From Panicum virgatum (taxonomy: Eukaryota > Streptophyta > Magnoliopsida > Poales > Poaceae): a stretch of DNA of 64,000 bases. Location of the stretch: positions 59,860,951-59,924,950 of the forward strand of contig NC_053138.1 of assembly GCF_016808335.1 (NCBI RefSeq), read 5' to 3'. The first letter of the stretch is position 1. Every line of letters begins with the position of its first letter. The position numbers and the translations under genes are program-made. Under the pieces are notes generated by a model. That model did not search any database and was not told the origin of the DNA. It saw only the letters and a list, made by a program, of their open reading frames with translations. Of the stretch, positions 11,956 through 20,745 are shown piece by piece.

Positions 11956-12560
11956 GAGCAGCTAACAATGGTCCTGCGGAAATCTGAATACCGAAGAGCG
12001 ACTGCGCAATCACTCGTGCATTGACCAATCTAAAGGTGCATCTGTTAACAAGACCATCAGATGCGCGCACTGCACCACGGAACGGCGCATTCGACCGGCG
12101 GCGGCACAAAGACCAAGAGGAAATCGAACGAACCGGCTAAACCGGCGAGCGGCTGTCACGGGAGGAGGGGTTATCCGCGCGGGCGTACCTCCTCCGGCCT
12201 GCCGCGTCGGGGCGGGTCCGCATCGGCGCGGCGGCAGGCCCGCTGGCTGCCGCGAGGCGCAGGGTTCCCCTCCGGGGGCGCGCCGAGGCGGCGGCGGCTG
12301 GAGCGAACGGCGCGGCGCGGTGGTGGCAGGAGGTTGACGGCCGGAGGGCCATGGCTGGCGCCCCCCTCCGTCGCAGGCTCTGGAGGCACGCGGGAGGCGC
12401 GGGAGGATTCGCCCCCCCTTTGTACGCTCGCCGGCGCGCGGTGGCGGCGGAGGCACCGAGGCGACGATGAATTGGGTCGCGATGCGGAAGGAAGCTAGTC
12501 AGTGTATCTTTAAGTCTTAACCCAACAAGCGGCCCAGTCTAAGTCTATAACGGCCCACTA
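11956..12560 (-). promoter_or_regulatory. LIP2 5' leader and GGCCCA-containing promoter
   Basis: GC-rich leader sequence (12,060-12,480) with a likely 5' untranslated intron: a GGAGGTACGC donor at about 12,188 and a TTCCGCAG acceptor just before the coding exon. GGCCCA motifs occur at about 12,532 and 12,553, of the site II type common in promoters of plant housekeeping and organelle-protein genes. The leader is partly repeated in the dead copy at 5923-6070. Confidence 0.5.
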
Positions 12561-12649
12561 GTTGAGCTCCGCTCTTCTGCTGCTCAAAAAGCTGGCTAGG
12601 GTTCTAAAAAAAAGTGGCGAGGGCTTTTCCTTCCCTTCCTACCCAGTGC

Positions 12650-12960
12650 ACATGGCTGAATTTGTACTGCTATGGGAGAAGGTGCAAGAGGTGCATTTTA
12701 CAGATAATCCTGACCAGATAGTTTGGAAACGGACAGCCAATGGTCTGTATTCCTCTAAGTCGATTTTTTTTTGCGGGTCCTCTAAGTCGATTTATGATGT
12801 ACAATTTATTGGAGCCTACGGCACTTTTAACAGCTCAGCGATTTGGAAGGCCAAGGTTACTAGTGCAAGCGAAGCTACAAACTACAGACAACTTGTTGCT
12901 GAAATCATAATTACAAAGGTAAAGAGTTTAAAATCAATCTTTACACCCCAACAGGATCCA
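12650..12960 (+). pseudogene. LINE reverse-transcriptase C-terminal (zf-RVT-like) fragment
   Basis: The frame contains DNPDQIVWKRTANGLYSSKS, followed after a short interruption by a second SSKSIYDVQF and then SAIWKAKVTS. This order (D-x-I-x-W-x-x-x-x-x-G-x-Y-S-x-K-S ... IWK) matches the region just before the zinc-binding tail of plant non-LTR retrotransposon polyproteins. It has no flanking ORF2 and no start, so it is a remnant. The repeated SSKSI motif suggests a small internal duplication. Confidence 0.65.
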
Positions 12961-13029
12961 ATGATCGAAGATATCTGTTAGACTAATAGGAACTCTTGGC
13001 AGCAAGCTATCACAATATGATAGTGGAGG

Positions 13030-13420
13030 CCGGTTTCCCCTCATCTAAAAACAAAAGACTAATAGGAACTCTATCCCACCCCAAAGCTTCTTTGAAACTG
13101 GCACAAACAAAGTGAGCCATCGCACACTAGAAGAAAACATGGTCTACAGTTCTGGTGAGTTGCAGATATTGCAGTTAACATCACCCTTCTATTTTTTTTG
13201 CCTTTAAAGCTACCCCGTATGTAATCTCCCCTAGATGGCTAGCCACAAAAAGATTTTAAGTTTTAAAGACAGTTTAGAATGCGAGAGCCTCTCCATTCTT
13301 TTATTGATCACACCCCTATTAGAGAGGAAGCATACATCAAACTGGTAGAATAACAGCCTGACTTCTCCAAACAGCATTTTCATAAAAAGTTGATTCAGTA
13401 ATTTGCAATCTAACAAACAT
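13030..13420 (-). pseudogene. Second LINE zf-RVT-like fragment, opposite strand
   Basis: The minus-strand frame reads GVINKRMERLSHSKLSLKLKIFLWLAI and continues past a degenerate zinc-binding region (TAISATHQNC). The KLSLKLKIFLWL stretch resembles the K-x-x-x-F-x-W-L motif of plant LINE polyproteins. It is broken by stops and has no intact domain. Its orientation opposes the fragment at 12650-12960, so the two probably come from different events. Confidence 0.5.
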
Positions 13421-13470
13421 TTTAGAAGACTCGGCATTTTGATTTCTATATTTTTAGGTCGCGATGCGGA

Positions 13471-13857
13471 GGAAGGAGGAGGGAAGAACATGGGCCGTAG
13501 TCGTTACAAGAGGCCGGCCAGCCCACAATCGACATGCATGAAGGCCCGGTCACATAAAACTAAAGATGAACATTTCGGCCCGGTCCGGTGCATGAAAAAA
13601 ACAAAACCACCCCTTGAGTTAGGACTTAGGGTTTAAGGTTCTGAATTTCTTTCGAGCGCGAGGGTGGAAGCTCTAATAGTGAGGCACATATTCTTGCTAA
13701 AAATGTTTGTAATATAATATGGCAACTGGGAGACATGTTTGGCTCCTTGGATGTCTAGAAATGATGCATGTACCTCAAAATATTATCAAGTAGTGAATGA
13801 GAGCCTACCTTCCTTATAAAACAGACGTGCTAGAATTACCGTGTGCCGACTTGCATC
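13471..13857. other. Intergenic, no gene seen
   Basis: Contains TGGGCC and CGGCCC words near 13,491-13,580 but no supported exon. It may be the original far upstream part of the LIP2 promoter displaced by the block at 12489-13456. Confidence 0.35.
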
Positions 13858-13996
13858 TAGGGGTGGTAAAGGGTCCAATTGAACTAGAAAATCTAAGGAC
13901 TGGATTCTAAAAAAGCTGGGCTCTAATTTTATACAATTTTAAGATTTTATTGAGCTATGAAGAGATCACTAGAGCTATGACCTATTACCACCCCTA
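13858..13996. mobile_element. 139-bp hAT-type MITE
   Basis: Inverted ends TAGGGGTGGTAA (left) and TTACCACCCCTA (right) match perfectly over 12 bases. Flanks CTTGCATC (13850-13857) and CATGCAAC (13997-14004) agree at 6 of 8 bases, as expected for an aged 8-bp target duplication. There is no coding capacity. Confidence 0.75.
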
Positions 13997-14323
13997 CATG
14001 CAACTGTCTCTGTTGTGCTGGTACAAGCCGAGACTTGCCTGCCGGCATGCGAACGAGCCGAGCATAACAGGGGCGGGGAGTGTGAAAGCATCAGTGTTTT
14101 GACCCTGATCTGTTTTGACCCGAAGCCGAGCCAGGGCACTAGGGCAGGACGGAGGGACGGGGGCGGGCCAGGGCCTGGAGGTGGGACTGTGGGAGTGGGA
14201 CGAGATGGGCTAGCAGCCCAGGCTGTGTGCGGACGCAGGGCCGCCGCTTTAAGCGACACCCAATTTACGCCGCCCCGCGCTTGGCGCTCCCCCACTTCCT
14301 AGGTGCCCAGATCACACACGCTT

Positions 14324-14668
14324 CACTGCGGGGGTGTTTAGTTGGTGAAAATTTTTGTCCAAGTGTCACGTCAATAGTTTGACCCGATGTCGGGAGGGCT
14401 TTTCGGACACTAATTAAAAAATTAATATCAGAACTCACTTGGAAACCGCGAGACGAATCTTTTGAGGCCTTTGACCGCATCATTAACAAATGCGGGTACT
14501 GTAGCACTTATGGCTAATCATGCACTAATTAGGCTTAAAAGATTCGTCTCGTCGTGTACATCCAAACTGTGTAATTAATTTTGTTATTTAGTTACATCTA
14601 GTGCTTCATACATGTGTTTAAAGGGGAGGTGAAAATTTTTGGGTAAAAATTTTTGGAACTAATCTGCC
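14324..14668. mobile_element. MITE of the grass TTTAGTT / GATTCGTCTCG type
   Basis: The left end contains GGGGTGTTTAGTTGGTGAAA and the right end AAATTTTTGGAACTAATC. The interior has facing GAGACGAATCTTTTGAG and AAAAGATTCGTCTCG blocks, the inner palindrome typical of this very common grass element class. The ends are worn and no clear target duplication is seen. The preceding 300 bp (13,997-14,323) hold no gene. Confidence 0.6.
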
Positions 14669-15157
14669 TCTCGCGGTCTCGCCTCTGCTCTGCTCTGCTG
14701 ATGCTCGCCTCCTCGGTTCACACCAGCCCGTGCCGTGCCCGCCGGGGAGAACAGAAAGTCCAAGTGCTACGGAAATTACGTGCTTACTTCCATGGGTAGG
14801 TACCTCTTGATTTTTTTATTAGTCTTTGGTTCTCCTCTATGCCGAATCCTAAAGATCTGAATCTTTTGTTCGGGAAAAAAACTGAAGATTTGAATCTTGG
14901 TGGTCGTTTCATTTTCTTCTTCGAAAAACAAAATGCCCGATGTACCAACAAGAGGTGCGACGAGTAGTAGAGATGACTTGCAACGAGCTGTAGCCTCCGA
15001 TGACCATGGTAACGACGCTTTCACATTTCCGTCGGCTAGATAGTAGTAAATACTTCGAGAAGCATGATAAGTAGTCAAAACACGAACGGTAAGGTAGTTA
15101 ACATTGTTGCAATTTACTTAGGGCACGTACAACGCGTCGTAGTCATCCGTCGACATG
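14669..15157. other. Intergenic, no gene seen
   Basis: GC-rich start (14,670-14,760), then ordinary AT-rich sequence. Open frames are short, overlap on both strands and show no recognisable domain. Confidence 0.45.
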
Positions 15158-15303
15158 CAAGGATTTTTTGCAAAACACCCCTACGCGAGCTGCAGTTAAC
15201 CCTCGGCCGCCGACTCGTTCGTCTACGACCCAAGGATTTTTTGCAAAACACCCCTACGCGAGCTGCAGTTAACCCTCGGCCGTCGACTCGTTCGTCTACG
15301 ACC
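15158..15303 (+). repeat. Tandem duplication, 73-bp unit x2
   Basis: Two nearly identical 73-bp units start at 15158 and 15231 with CAAGGATTTTTTGCAAAAC and end in GTTCGTCTACGACC. I saw a single difference (CCGCCG against CCGTCG). The near-identity suggests a recent event. Confidence 0.9.
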
Positions 15304-15473
15304 CGTTCGCGTGCTCCCAGGCAAGTCGACAAGGAGATCCGCCGTTGTACGATGCGCTGCGGGAGACGGTGGGAGGCACAAGATCTGCTGCACCATATAT
15401 ACGATCTGAACCAACACCCCTTCCACGCACGTGACTGCTGCAAACCACACGTGCCTTCTTCCCGGCGAGGTTC

Positions 15474-15990
15474 CGGCCACCATGATACATCCCCTTGTGC
15501 AAGTAAGAGATAAAACGGAACCCTCTTGTTATCCTCTTTCTTTTCCCCAAATTTGAAGTCCTCTCATACCCTAAATCATCGGCAATTTGACTCGCAGTGA
15601 CATTCTGTCCGCCAGCAATGGAGGAGACCACCAACACCTTCTCCCTTGCAAGATTCCGATCACCATGATGCATCCCAGTGCAAGTAAGAGATAAAACGGA
15701 ACCGTCTTGTCCTCCTCTTTCTTTTCCCCCCCCCAAATTCCAAGTTCTCTCATGCCCTAAATCATCGGTAATTTGACTCGTTGTGACCTTCTGTCCGCCA
15801 GCCATAGCGGAGACCATCAGCGCCTTCTCGCCTACAAGATTCCGATCACCATGATGCATCCCAGCGCAAGTAAGAGATAAAACGGAACACTCTCATCGTC
15901 CTCTTTTTTCCCCCCCAAATTTCAAGCTCTCTCATACGCTAAATCATCAGCAATTTGACTCGTAGTGACCTTCTGTCCGCCAGTCATGGA
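15474..15990 (+). repeat. Tandem array, about 185-bp unit x3
   Basis: Units begin near 15474, 15657 and 15846. Each carries CACCATGATGCATCCC (or a close variant), GTAAGAGATAAAACGGAAC, a CTCTTTCTTTTCCCC tract, CTAAATCATCGG and TTCTGTCCGCCAG. The third unit is cut short. The minus strand stays open across the array (187 codons, internally repetitive), but the reading has no known domain and the spacing follows the DNA repeat, so I do not call a gene. Confidence 0.9.
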
Positions 15991-16312
15991 GGAGCAAGTT
16001 TTATTGTGAGTCATGCGAATTATTTAAATGCATGTGTTGTGCATTCACTTATATATGCAATAAAATATCAACAAGAATCAAGTATGCATTAGATCACCAT
16101 AATTTCCGTGTCAAAAGATGAATTAAACACTTTACAGACAGCTAAACAGATAAAATATTGTACAAACTGTCTGTTCAAGTTGTCTGTTTGTGTTAAAAAG
16201 ACGACAATTGTCTATACTGTTATACTTTCTACTCACTTACCGAGACATGCATGAGCTCGTCGTGCGTGCGTGAAAAAAATGTCCAATGTATCAGAGATTG
16301 GAATTCCTTTTA

Positions 16313-16549
16313 GGCTGTGTTTAGTTTGCGAAAAAAAGTTTGAGTTTTTGTATTGCAGCACATTTTGTTATTATTTGACTTAATATCCAATCATGAAGTA
16401 ATTAAACTTAAAAAATTAATTCATCTTGTATAAAACAATTATACTATACAATTAGTTATTTTTTAACTGTATTTAATAGCTGCTCCATGCATATTCTAAA
16501 AATTTGATGTGATAAATATTATAAAAAAATTTGGGAACTACACACAGCC
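16313..16549. mobile_element. Tourist-like (PIF/Harbinger) MITE, TTA target duplication
   Basis: Ends GGCTGTGTTTAGTTTGCG and ACTACACACAGCC are inverted. TTA flanks both sides (16310-16312 and 16550-16552). A related element lies at 44960-45193 with ends of the same kind, so both belong to one family. The sequence before it (15,991-16,312) has no gene. Confidence 0.75.
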
Positions 16550-16702
16550 TTACTAAATTATTACAGCAAGCTAGTAGTAATTAATAACACCACTGAGCAG
16601 GGACACAGTTCGGAACACACAAGACAGCACACAGACGGTCCATCAGACCAATGGAACCGGGATCATCCTCCGTTCCCTCCGATGAGCCGGACCGTCCGGC
16701 GA

Positions 16703-16747
16703 GAAAACGACGGCTCCGGTCAACCGCCGGACGCCGCCGTCGTTTTC
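16703..16747. other. Perfect 12-bp inverted repeat (hairpin) downstream of the ATL gene
   Basis: GAAAACGACGGC at 16703-16714 faces GCCGTCGTTTTC at 16736-16747 across a 21-base GC-rich spacer. It lies about 350 bp past the ATL stop codon, so it could fall in the 3' untranslated region or terminator of that minus-strand gene. No function is claimed. Confidence 0.6.
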
Positions 16748-17095
16748 TGATCGGACGGCCTTCCACCACCATCACCATGGACACGCGCTTGGTCAAGTAG
16801 TCAGACGGCTGTGGCCGGAGGAGACGGGGACAAAGGAAGGAGCCAAAATTTCAAAGTTGAAACCGGCGGCAAGCCGAGGCAGTGGCACTGTTGCCTGCTG
16901 CGGGAAGCGACACGGCTCGCTCTGGGCGCGCGTCCTCCCGCCATTAAAACCTTGGCAGGCAGGGCCTCGCATTTACTCGTGCCAATGTGCCATTACTGCC
17001 CCGCCCCCGCCCCCACGCGGGCGCCAGGCCCACCGCGCCACCGAGATCCGCTCACCACCGCGGCGCGGTCGCGTCACCGCCGGCGGCGGGCGGGG

Positions 17096-18379
17096 TCAGC
17101 GGCTGAGCCGGTCCGGCGAGAGCAGCGCCTCGGGGTCCCCGCACCGAAGCCGGCTGGACGCGGCGGCCGCGCGGCCCCGCCTCGCCGCGGCCAGGATCGA
17201 GGGCGGCTCCGACGCCAGCGACATGAAGAACCCGCTCCCGGCCCCGCCGTGGCCGCGGCGGCGGGAGAAGGGGGAGGACTTGCCCGCCGCGGAGCGGTAC
17301 GAGCGGAAGGAGAAGACGCGGGCGGCGGCCGCGGAGCCCCCGCCCCCGCCGCCGAACGGGGACGGCCAGCGCTTGCTCCAGAAGCTGCGGCCGCGGGAGG
17401 TGGCGCCGTCGCCGCCGGCGGCGGCGGCGGAGGAGACGCGGTAGCGCCAGGGAGGGGAGGCCGTGGACGCGGCCTCCACGGCGAGGCTGCGCTCGAAGCC
17501 GAAGGAGTAGGAGCGCTTGAGCAGCAGCAAGTCCCTGGCGCCGCGGAGCTGGTCCGGGCTGGCCGGCGCGATATCGGGCTGCGCGGCGGCGTCGGGCGGG
17601 ACCGGGTGGAAGAAGAGGAGGTCGTCGAGGCTGGGCCGCACCCGCCGCGCGGCGCGGTGGAGCGGCGACGCGACGGGCGGCGGGAGCGCGACGGCGGCGC
17701 GGCAGAGCGGGCAGGAGGCGTGCGCGCGGAGCCAGACGTCGATGCAGTCGGCGTGGAAGGCGTGCGCGCACAGCGGCAGCGCGCGGAGCTCGTCGCCGTC
17801 CTCGAACTCGAGCAGGCACACGGCGCACTCCCTGGACGCCCCCGACCCCCGCGCGGCGGCCGCGAGGTACTGCGCCGAGGGCAGCGACTTGATGGCGGCG
17901 ACGTCGAGGCCGCAGTAGGGGGAGAAGGTGTGGTAGTAGTTGTCGTAGGTGGTGAAGGACCCGAAGGAGCCGTCCCCGCCGCCGCCGCCGCGCGCGGAGG
18001 ACGGCGAGTAGCCGCCGCCCGGGGCCATGAGCAGCCGCAGCCGGCGCCGGCGCCACCGCCGCCGCGCCGCGCGGAACACCCGGCTCACCAGGCGCGCGTA
18101 CAGCACCACCAGCAGCGCCGCGCCCACCACCGCCAGCATCGCGATGAGCGGCGGGCTCAGGCTCCCGCCCGCCCGCTTCCCGCCGCCCGCGACCGGCGCC
18201 AGCGCGGATTGCTCCGGCGCAGGACCTGGACCGGGACCCGGCGAAGGGCCCGGGGAGGGCACGAACGCCGCCGCGTAGGGAGAAGGCGGCGAATGGCTGG
18301 CGGCGTCGCGAGAGGGGGACGGCGCGGGCGCGGGCGCGGGCGCCGGGGACGGGGGCCGCGGCCGGCGGGGCGGGCGCAT
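17096..18379 (-). CDS. ATL-type RING-H2 E3 ubiquitin ligase, membrane-anchored
   Basis: Intronless 427-aa protein, as usual for ATL genes. The N-terminal 60 residues are proline/alanine-rich. A single membrane segment lies at about 76-99, followed by an arginine-rich stretch. The ATL GLD motif follows (YCGLDVAAIKSLP, about 155-167). The RING-H2 domain has all eight ligands: C185, C188, C204, H206, H209, C212, C223 and C226, with W216 for E2 binding. The C-terminal 200 residues are low-complexity and serine/glycine-rich, with FHPVPPD and SFGFERSL patches. Family knowledge: ATLs ubiquitinate membrane or secretory-pathway targets, often in defence or nutrient signalling. The target here is unknown. 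The start is the first ATG of the frame, ahead of the membrane anchor. A 630-codon open frame on the other strand is a GC-content shadow. Confidence 0.93.
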   Translation of the reverse strand: MRPPRRPRPPSPAPAPAPAPSPSRDAASHSPPSPYAAAFVPSPGPSPGPGPGPAPEQSALAPVAGGGKRAGGSLSPPLIAMLAVVGAALLVVLYARLVSRVFRAARRRWRRRRLRLLMAPGGGYSPSSARGGGGGDGSFGSFTTYDNYYHTFSPYCGLDVAAIKSLPSAQYLAAAARGSGASRECAVCLLEFEDGDELRALPLCAHAFHADCIDVWLRAHASCPLCRAAVALPPPVASPLHRAARRVRPSLDDLLFFHPVPPDAAAQPDIAPASPDQLRGARDLLLLKRSYSFGFERSLAVEAASTASPPWRYRVSSAAAAGGDGATSRGRSFWSKRWPSPFGGGGGGSAAAARVFSFRSYRSAAGKSSPFSRRRGHGGAGSGFFMSLASEPPSILAAARRGRAAAASSRLRCGDPEALLSPDRLSR

Positions 18380-18822
18380 GGTGGTCCGCGGCGGTGCCTG
18401 CCTGCCTGCCTTCCTGTGGGCGTGTCGGTGCGGCGGCGTTCAGGTTCAGTGCGCGGGAGGCAGAGGCGGCGAGCACATGGCGCGGCGGCAGGAGCTGCGG
18501 CTGCTGCTAGTGGGAGTGAGGAAGCAGCTGCGCGGCATGATGCGTGCGGCCGAGTGCATAGCCATTGGCCATCACTTGCTGTCGCTGGTCACGCTCGAGG
18601 AGGACAGGACACTAGTTGGTGGGCCGATTTATTACGGGTCGCCGATCCCATTACTTCCACCCGTCCAGTGCTCCAGCTGGTCGTTTCCTCACCGGCGAGC
18701 TGAGCTGAGCTGAGGTCCCCAGCGCCGGCGCCCCGGCCACCGAAGAAGGCCGCCTGGCTGCGCCTGCTTGGCACGCTCGCCGCCGCCGCTCTCCGGCTCG
18801 AGCTCCTTTTCCGACCTCCCCG
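18380..18822 (-). promoter_or_regulatory. Upstream region of the ATL gene
   Basis: Carries the presumed ATL promoter and leader. The leader is GC-rich near the start codon. No TATA box is obvious at the expected distance. The far part (18,720-18,822) is GC-rich and is cut by the Pack-MULE that starts at 18832. Confidence 0.35.
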
Positions 18823-18831
18823 GCGAAAGGC

Positions 18832-20250
18832 GAGTAAATTCCTTCTATGCCACCGAAAAATATAACTCATCTCTTATGTGCCATTGAAAAATAGCTCATC
18901 ACTTATATGCCATTATGCCATTAGTTTTAATTTTTCATCCCTTGTATGCCATTCCGTTACTAACGGCGTTAGTTGGGTCGTTTGCTGCCGTCTCCGTCTC
19001 GCCGTCGTCTCCTCTTCATGGACTTCCCTCCTCGCGCCGGCGCCGGACGAAGGGAGCAGGGAGGGGGTCGCGCGGGCGAGCTGCGCCCTGGCCGTGGTGA
19101 CAGCGCGCGGGAGAACAGGGCCTCGCCGCAGCCGGCCTCCGCGCGCCAGGAGAGATGGGGCGGTGCGGCTCGCCGGCACCTAGGCCACCGGACGCCGCCG
19201 TGCCAAGCCCCGACCGCCGTGCGCAGGGGAGGGAGGGAGGGAGCAGGGGGCCCGGCGCAGAGAGGGAGGCCCGCTCGACTCCGCTGCCTGCAGCCGCGCT
19301 CCGCCTGCCGCTGCCATGGCCGCCGCCGCCCGCGGGCCTCCCCGTCGTCGTCGCGCAGGTGCACGAGGGCCCGGACGTGAGCCTCCGCGTCACCGCCCGC
19401 TCACCGCGCCGCCGGCTCGCTAGCTCGCCGTGCCCGCCCCGCGCACGCGCTGCCTCCCTCTGCGGCCCGGCTCGCCGCAGCTCCTCGTGCGGGCCAGCGA
19501 GCAGGGACCGGCCGGGGAGGGAGCCCACGCAGCGCCGCCCACGCCCGCGCCGCCTGCCCGAAGCTCACCCGCCCGAGGAAGACGAAGACGACGTGCGCGT
19601 GCGCGGGCAGGGCCGCGGCCGCGGCGACGGCGTCGGGGGGCTAGGCGTCGCGCGGCCGCCACAGCAGGCATGGGCGCACGAGCATGACCGCGGGGTGGCG
19701 TGCAGGAGCAACGCGCGGAGGTCGTGGCCGGCGGCGGCGAGGAGGAGCGGCCCCTGGCCGGTGGCGGCGAGTACCTCCACGCCCTCGGCTTCGTGTACCG
19801 CGACCTCAAGCCGGAGAACGTCCTGCTCCAGGGCGACGGCGAGCTCCAAGGACTGCGTGGGTCTTCGAGCTGCGGGACCTCGTCGGGCGGCTCCTCGAGC
19901 GCGACCCGCGCCGCCGCATGGGCGCCGTCGAGATCAAGTGCCACCCGTTCTTCGTGGGCGTGGACTGGGCGCTGATACGGTGCGTGGCGTCCCCCTGGTG
20001 TCGGACAAGGAGTCCCCCGCGGGCGTGGACAGGAAGGCGGCGAAGCTCGGGAGCTAGAGCAGCATGGGCAGCAACTGCAGCAGCAAGAAGCGCAAGAGCA
20101 GCAGCGTCAGGCACAACTAATGGCTGAAACTGACGGAATGGCACAGAAGGGATGAAAAATTAGAAATAATGGCATTGGAGGGATGACTATATTTTCAATG
20201 GCACGTAAGGGATTGGTCTAATTTTGCGATGGCACACAGGGAATTAACTC
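18832..20250. mobile_element. Pack-MULE with about 120-bp TIRs and captured kinase sequence
   Basis: The terminal inverted repeats begin GAGTAAATTCC (left) and, read inward from the right, GAGTTAATTCC. They stay alignable for about 120 bp through repeated TGCCATT and AATTTTTCATCCCTT words. The outside flanks are GCGAAAGGC (18823-18831) and GCTAAAGGC (20252-20260), a 9-bp duplication with one mismatch and one extra base. Long TIRs with a 9-10-bp duplication define Mutator-like elements. The interior is GC-rich and non-transposase, and includes an AGC-kinase fragment (separate entry). Confidence 0.82.
19760..20057 (+). pseudogene. Captured AGC (VIII) protein-kinase fragment inside the Pack-MULE
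   Basis: One frame reads EYLHALGFVYRDLKPENVLL, the catalytic-loop region of plant AGC VIII kinases (PVPK/D6PK/WAG group). A second frame then reads DLVGRLLERDPRRRMGAVEI and HPFFVGVDWALIRC, the C-lobe end and post-kinase region of the same family. A third frame reads DRKAAKLGS. The DFG, activation loop and APE parts are missing between the first two pieces, and the frame shifts twice. It is a transduplicated, deleted copy and cannot make a kinase. The source gene is elsewhere. Confidence 0.8.
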
Positions 20251-20454
20251 TGCTAAAGGCGACGGCGAGAACTCGCGCTCCAGTTATGTTTCTGTCATTC
20301 TACATCATGGACAATCTAATCGGACAGAAAATATGCCTGCACGGTGAGCTCTGGCTCCCTAATGATTGAACACTGGAAATGATTTCAGTCCTGGATCTGA
20401 CCTTCAAGGCTGCGATTTCTAACTGTATAGTAATATACTAATATGGATCATGGA

Positions 20455-20745
20455 TTTTTTGTATGCACAATTTAAAATTCCAAATTTCAAAACTATTACA
20501 TGCATGGAGTATTAAATATAGATGAAATAAAAAAAACTAATTGTACAGTTCGTTTGTAAATTGCGAGACTAATCTAATGAATCTAATTAGTTCGTGATTA
20601 GACACTAAATTGCTACAATAAATATATGCTAATGACGAACTAATTAGATTCGTCTCGTAGTTTATTCTGTAATTAGTTTTATGATTAGTCTATGTTTGAT
20701 ACTTCAAATGTAAAAAGATTCTCTTTTAAAGATTTTACGGGAGTC
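20455..20745. mobile_element. Worn MITE-like palindrome
   Basis: Facing blocks GAATCTAATTAGTTCGT (about 20579) and ACGAACTAATTAGATTCG (about 20636), with flanking TTGCGAGACTAATC and GTCTCGTAGTTTATTC, form the inner palindrome of the TTTAGTT/GATTCGTCTC element class. The termini are not clear. From here to 22,680 I see no gene, only short AT-rich open frames on both strands. Confidence 0.5.

Larger units (their letters stand above)
12489..13456. mobile_element. Block with LINE remnants between two 14-bp direct repeats
   Basis: The 14-mer GGTCGCGATGCGGA occurs at 12475-12488 and at 13457-13470. Between the copies are two degenerate LINE-type fragments in opposite orientation (separate entries). 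A 14-bp duplication fits LINE integration, but no poly-A tail lies next to either copy, so a single insertion is not proven. A repair-associated duplication is an alternative. The GGCCCA motifs assigned to the LIP2 promoter fall just inside the left edge. Confidence 0.4.

Noticed and set aside
15296..15859. 187-codon minus-strand open frame
   Set aside because: The protein repeat exactly follows the 185-bp DNA tandem repeat and matches no family. The open frame is a product of the repeat.
16811..18703. 630-codon open frame on the plus strand
   Set aside because: It lies antisense to the ATL gene, consists of GC-rich arginine/alanine runs and has no domain. It is a high-GC shadow of the real minus-strand frame.
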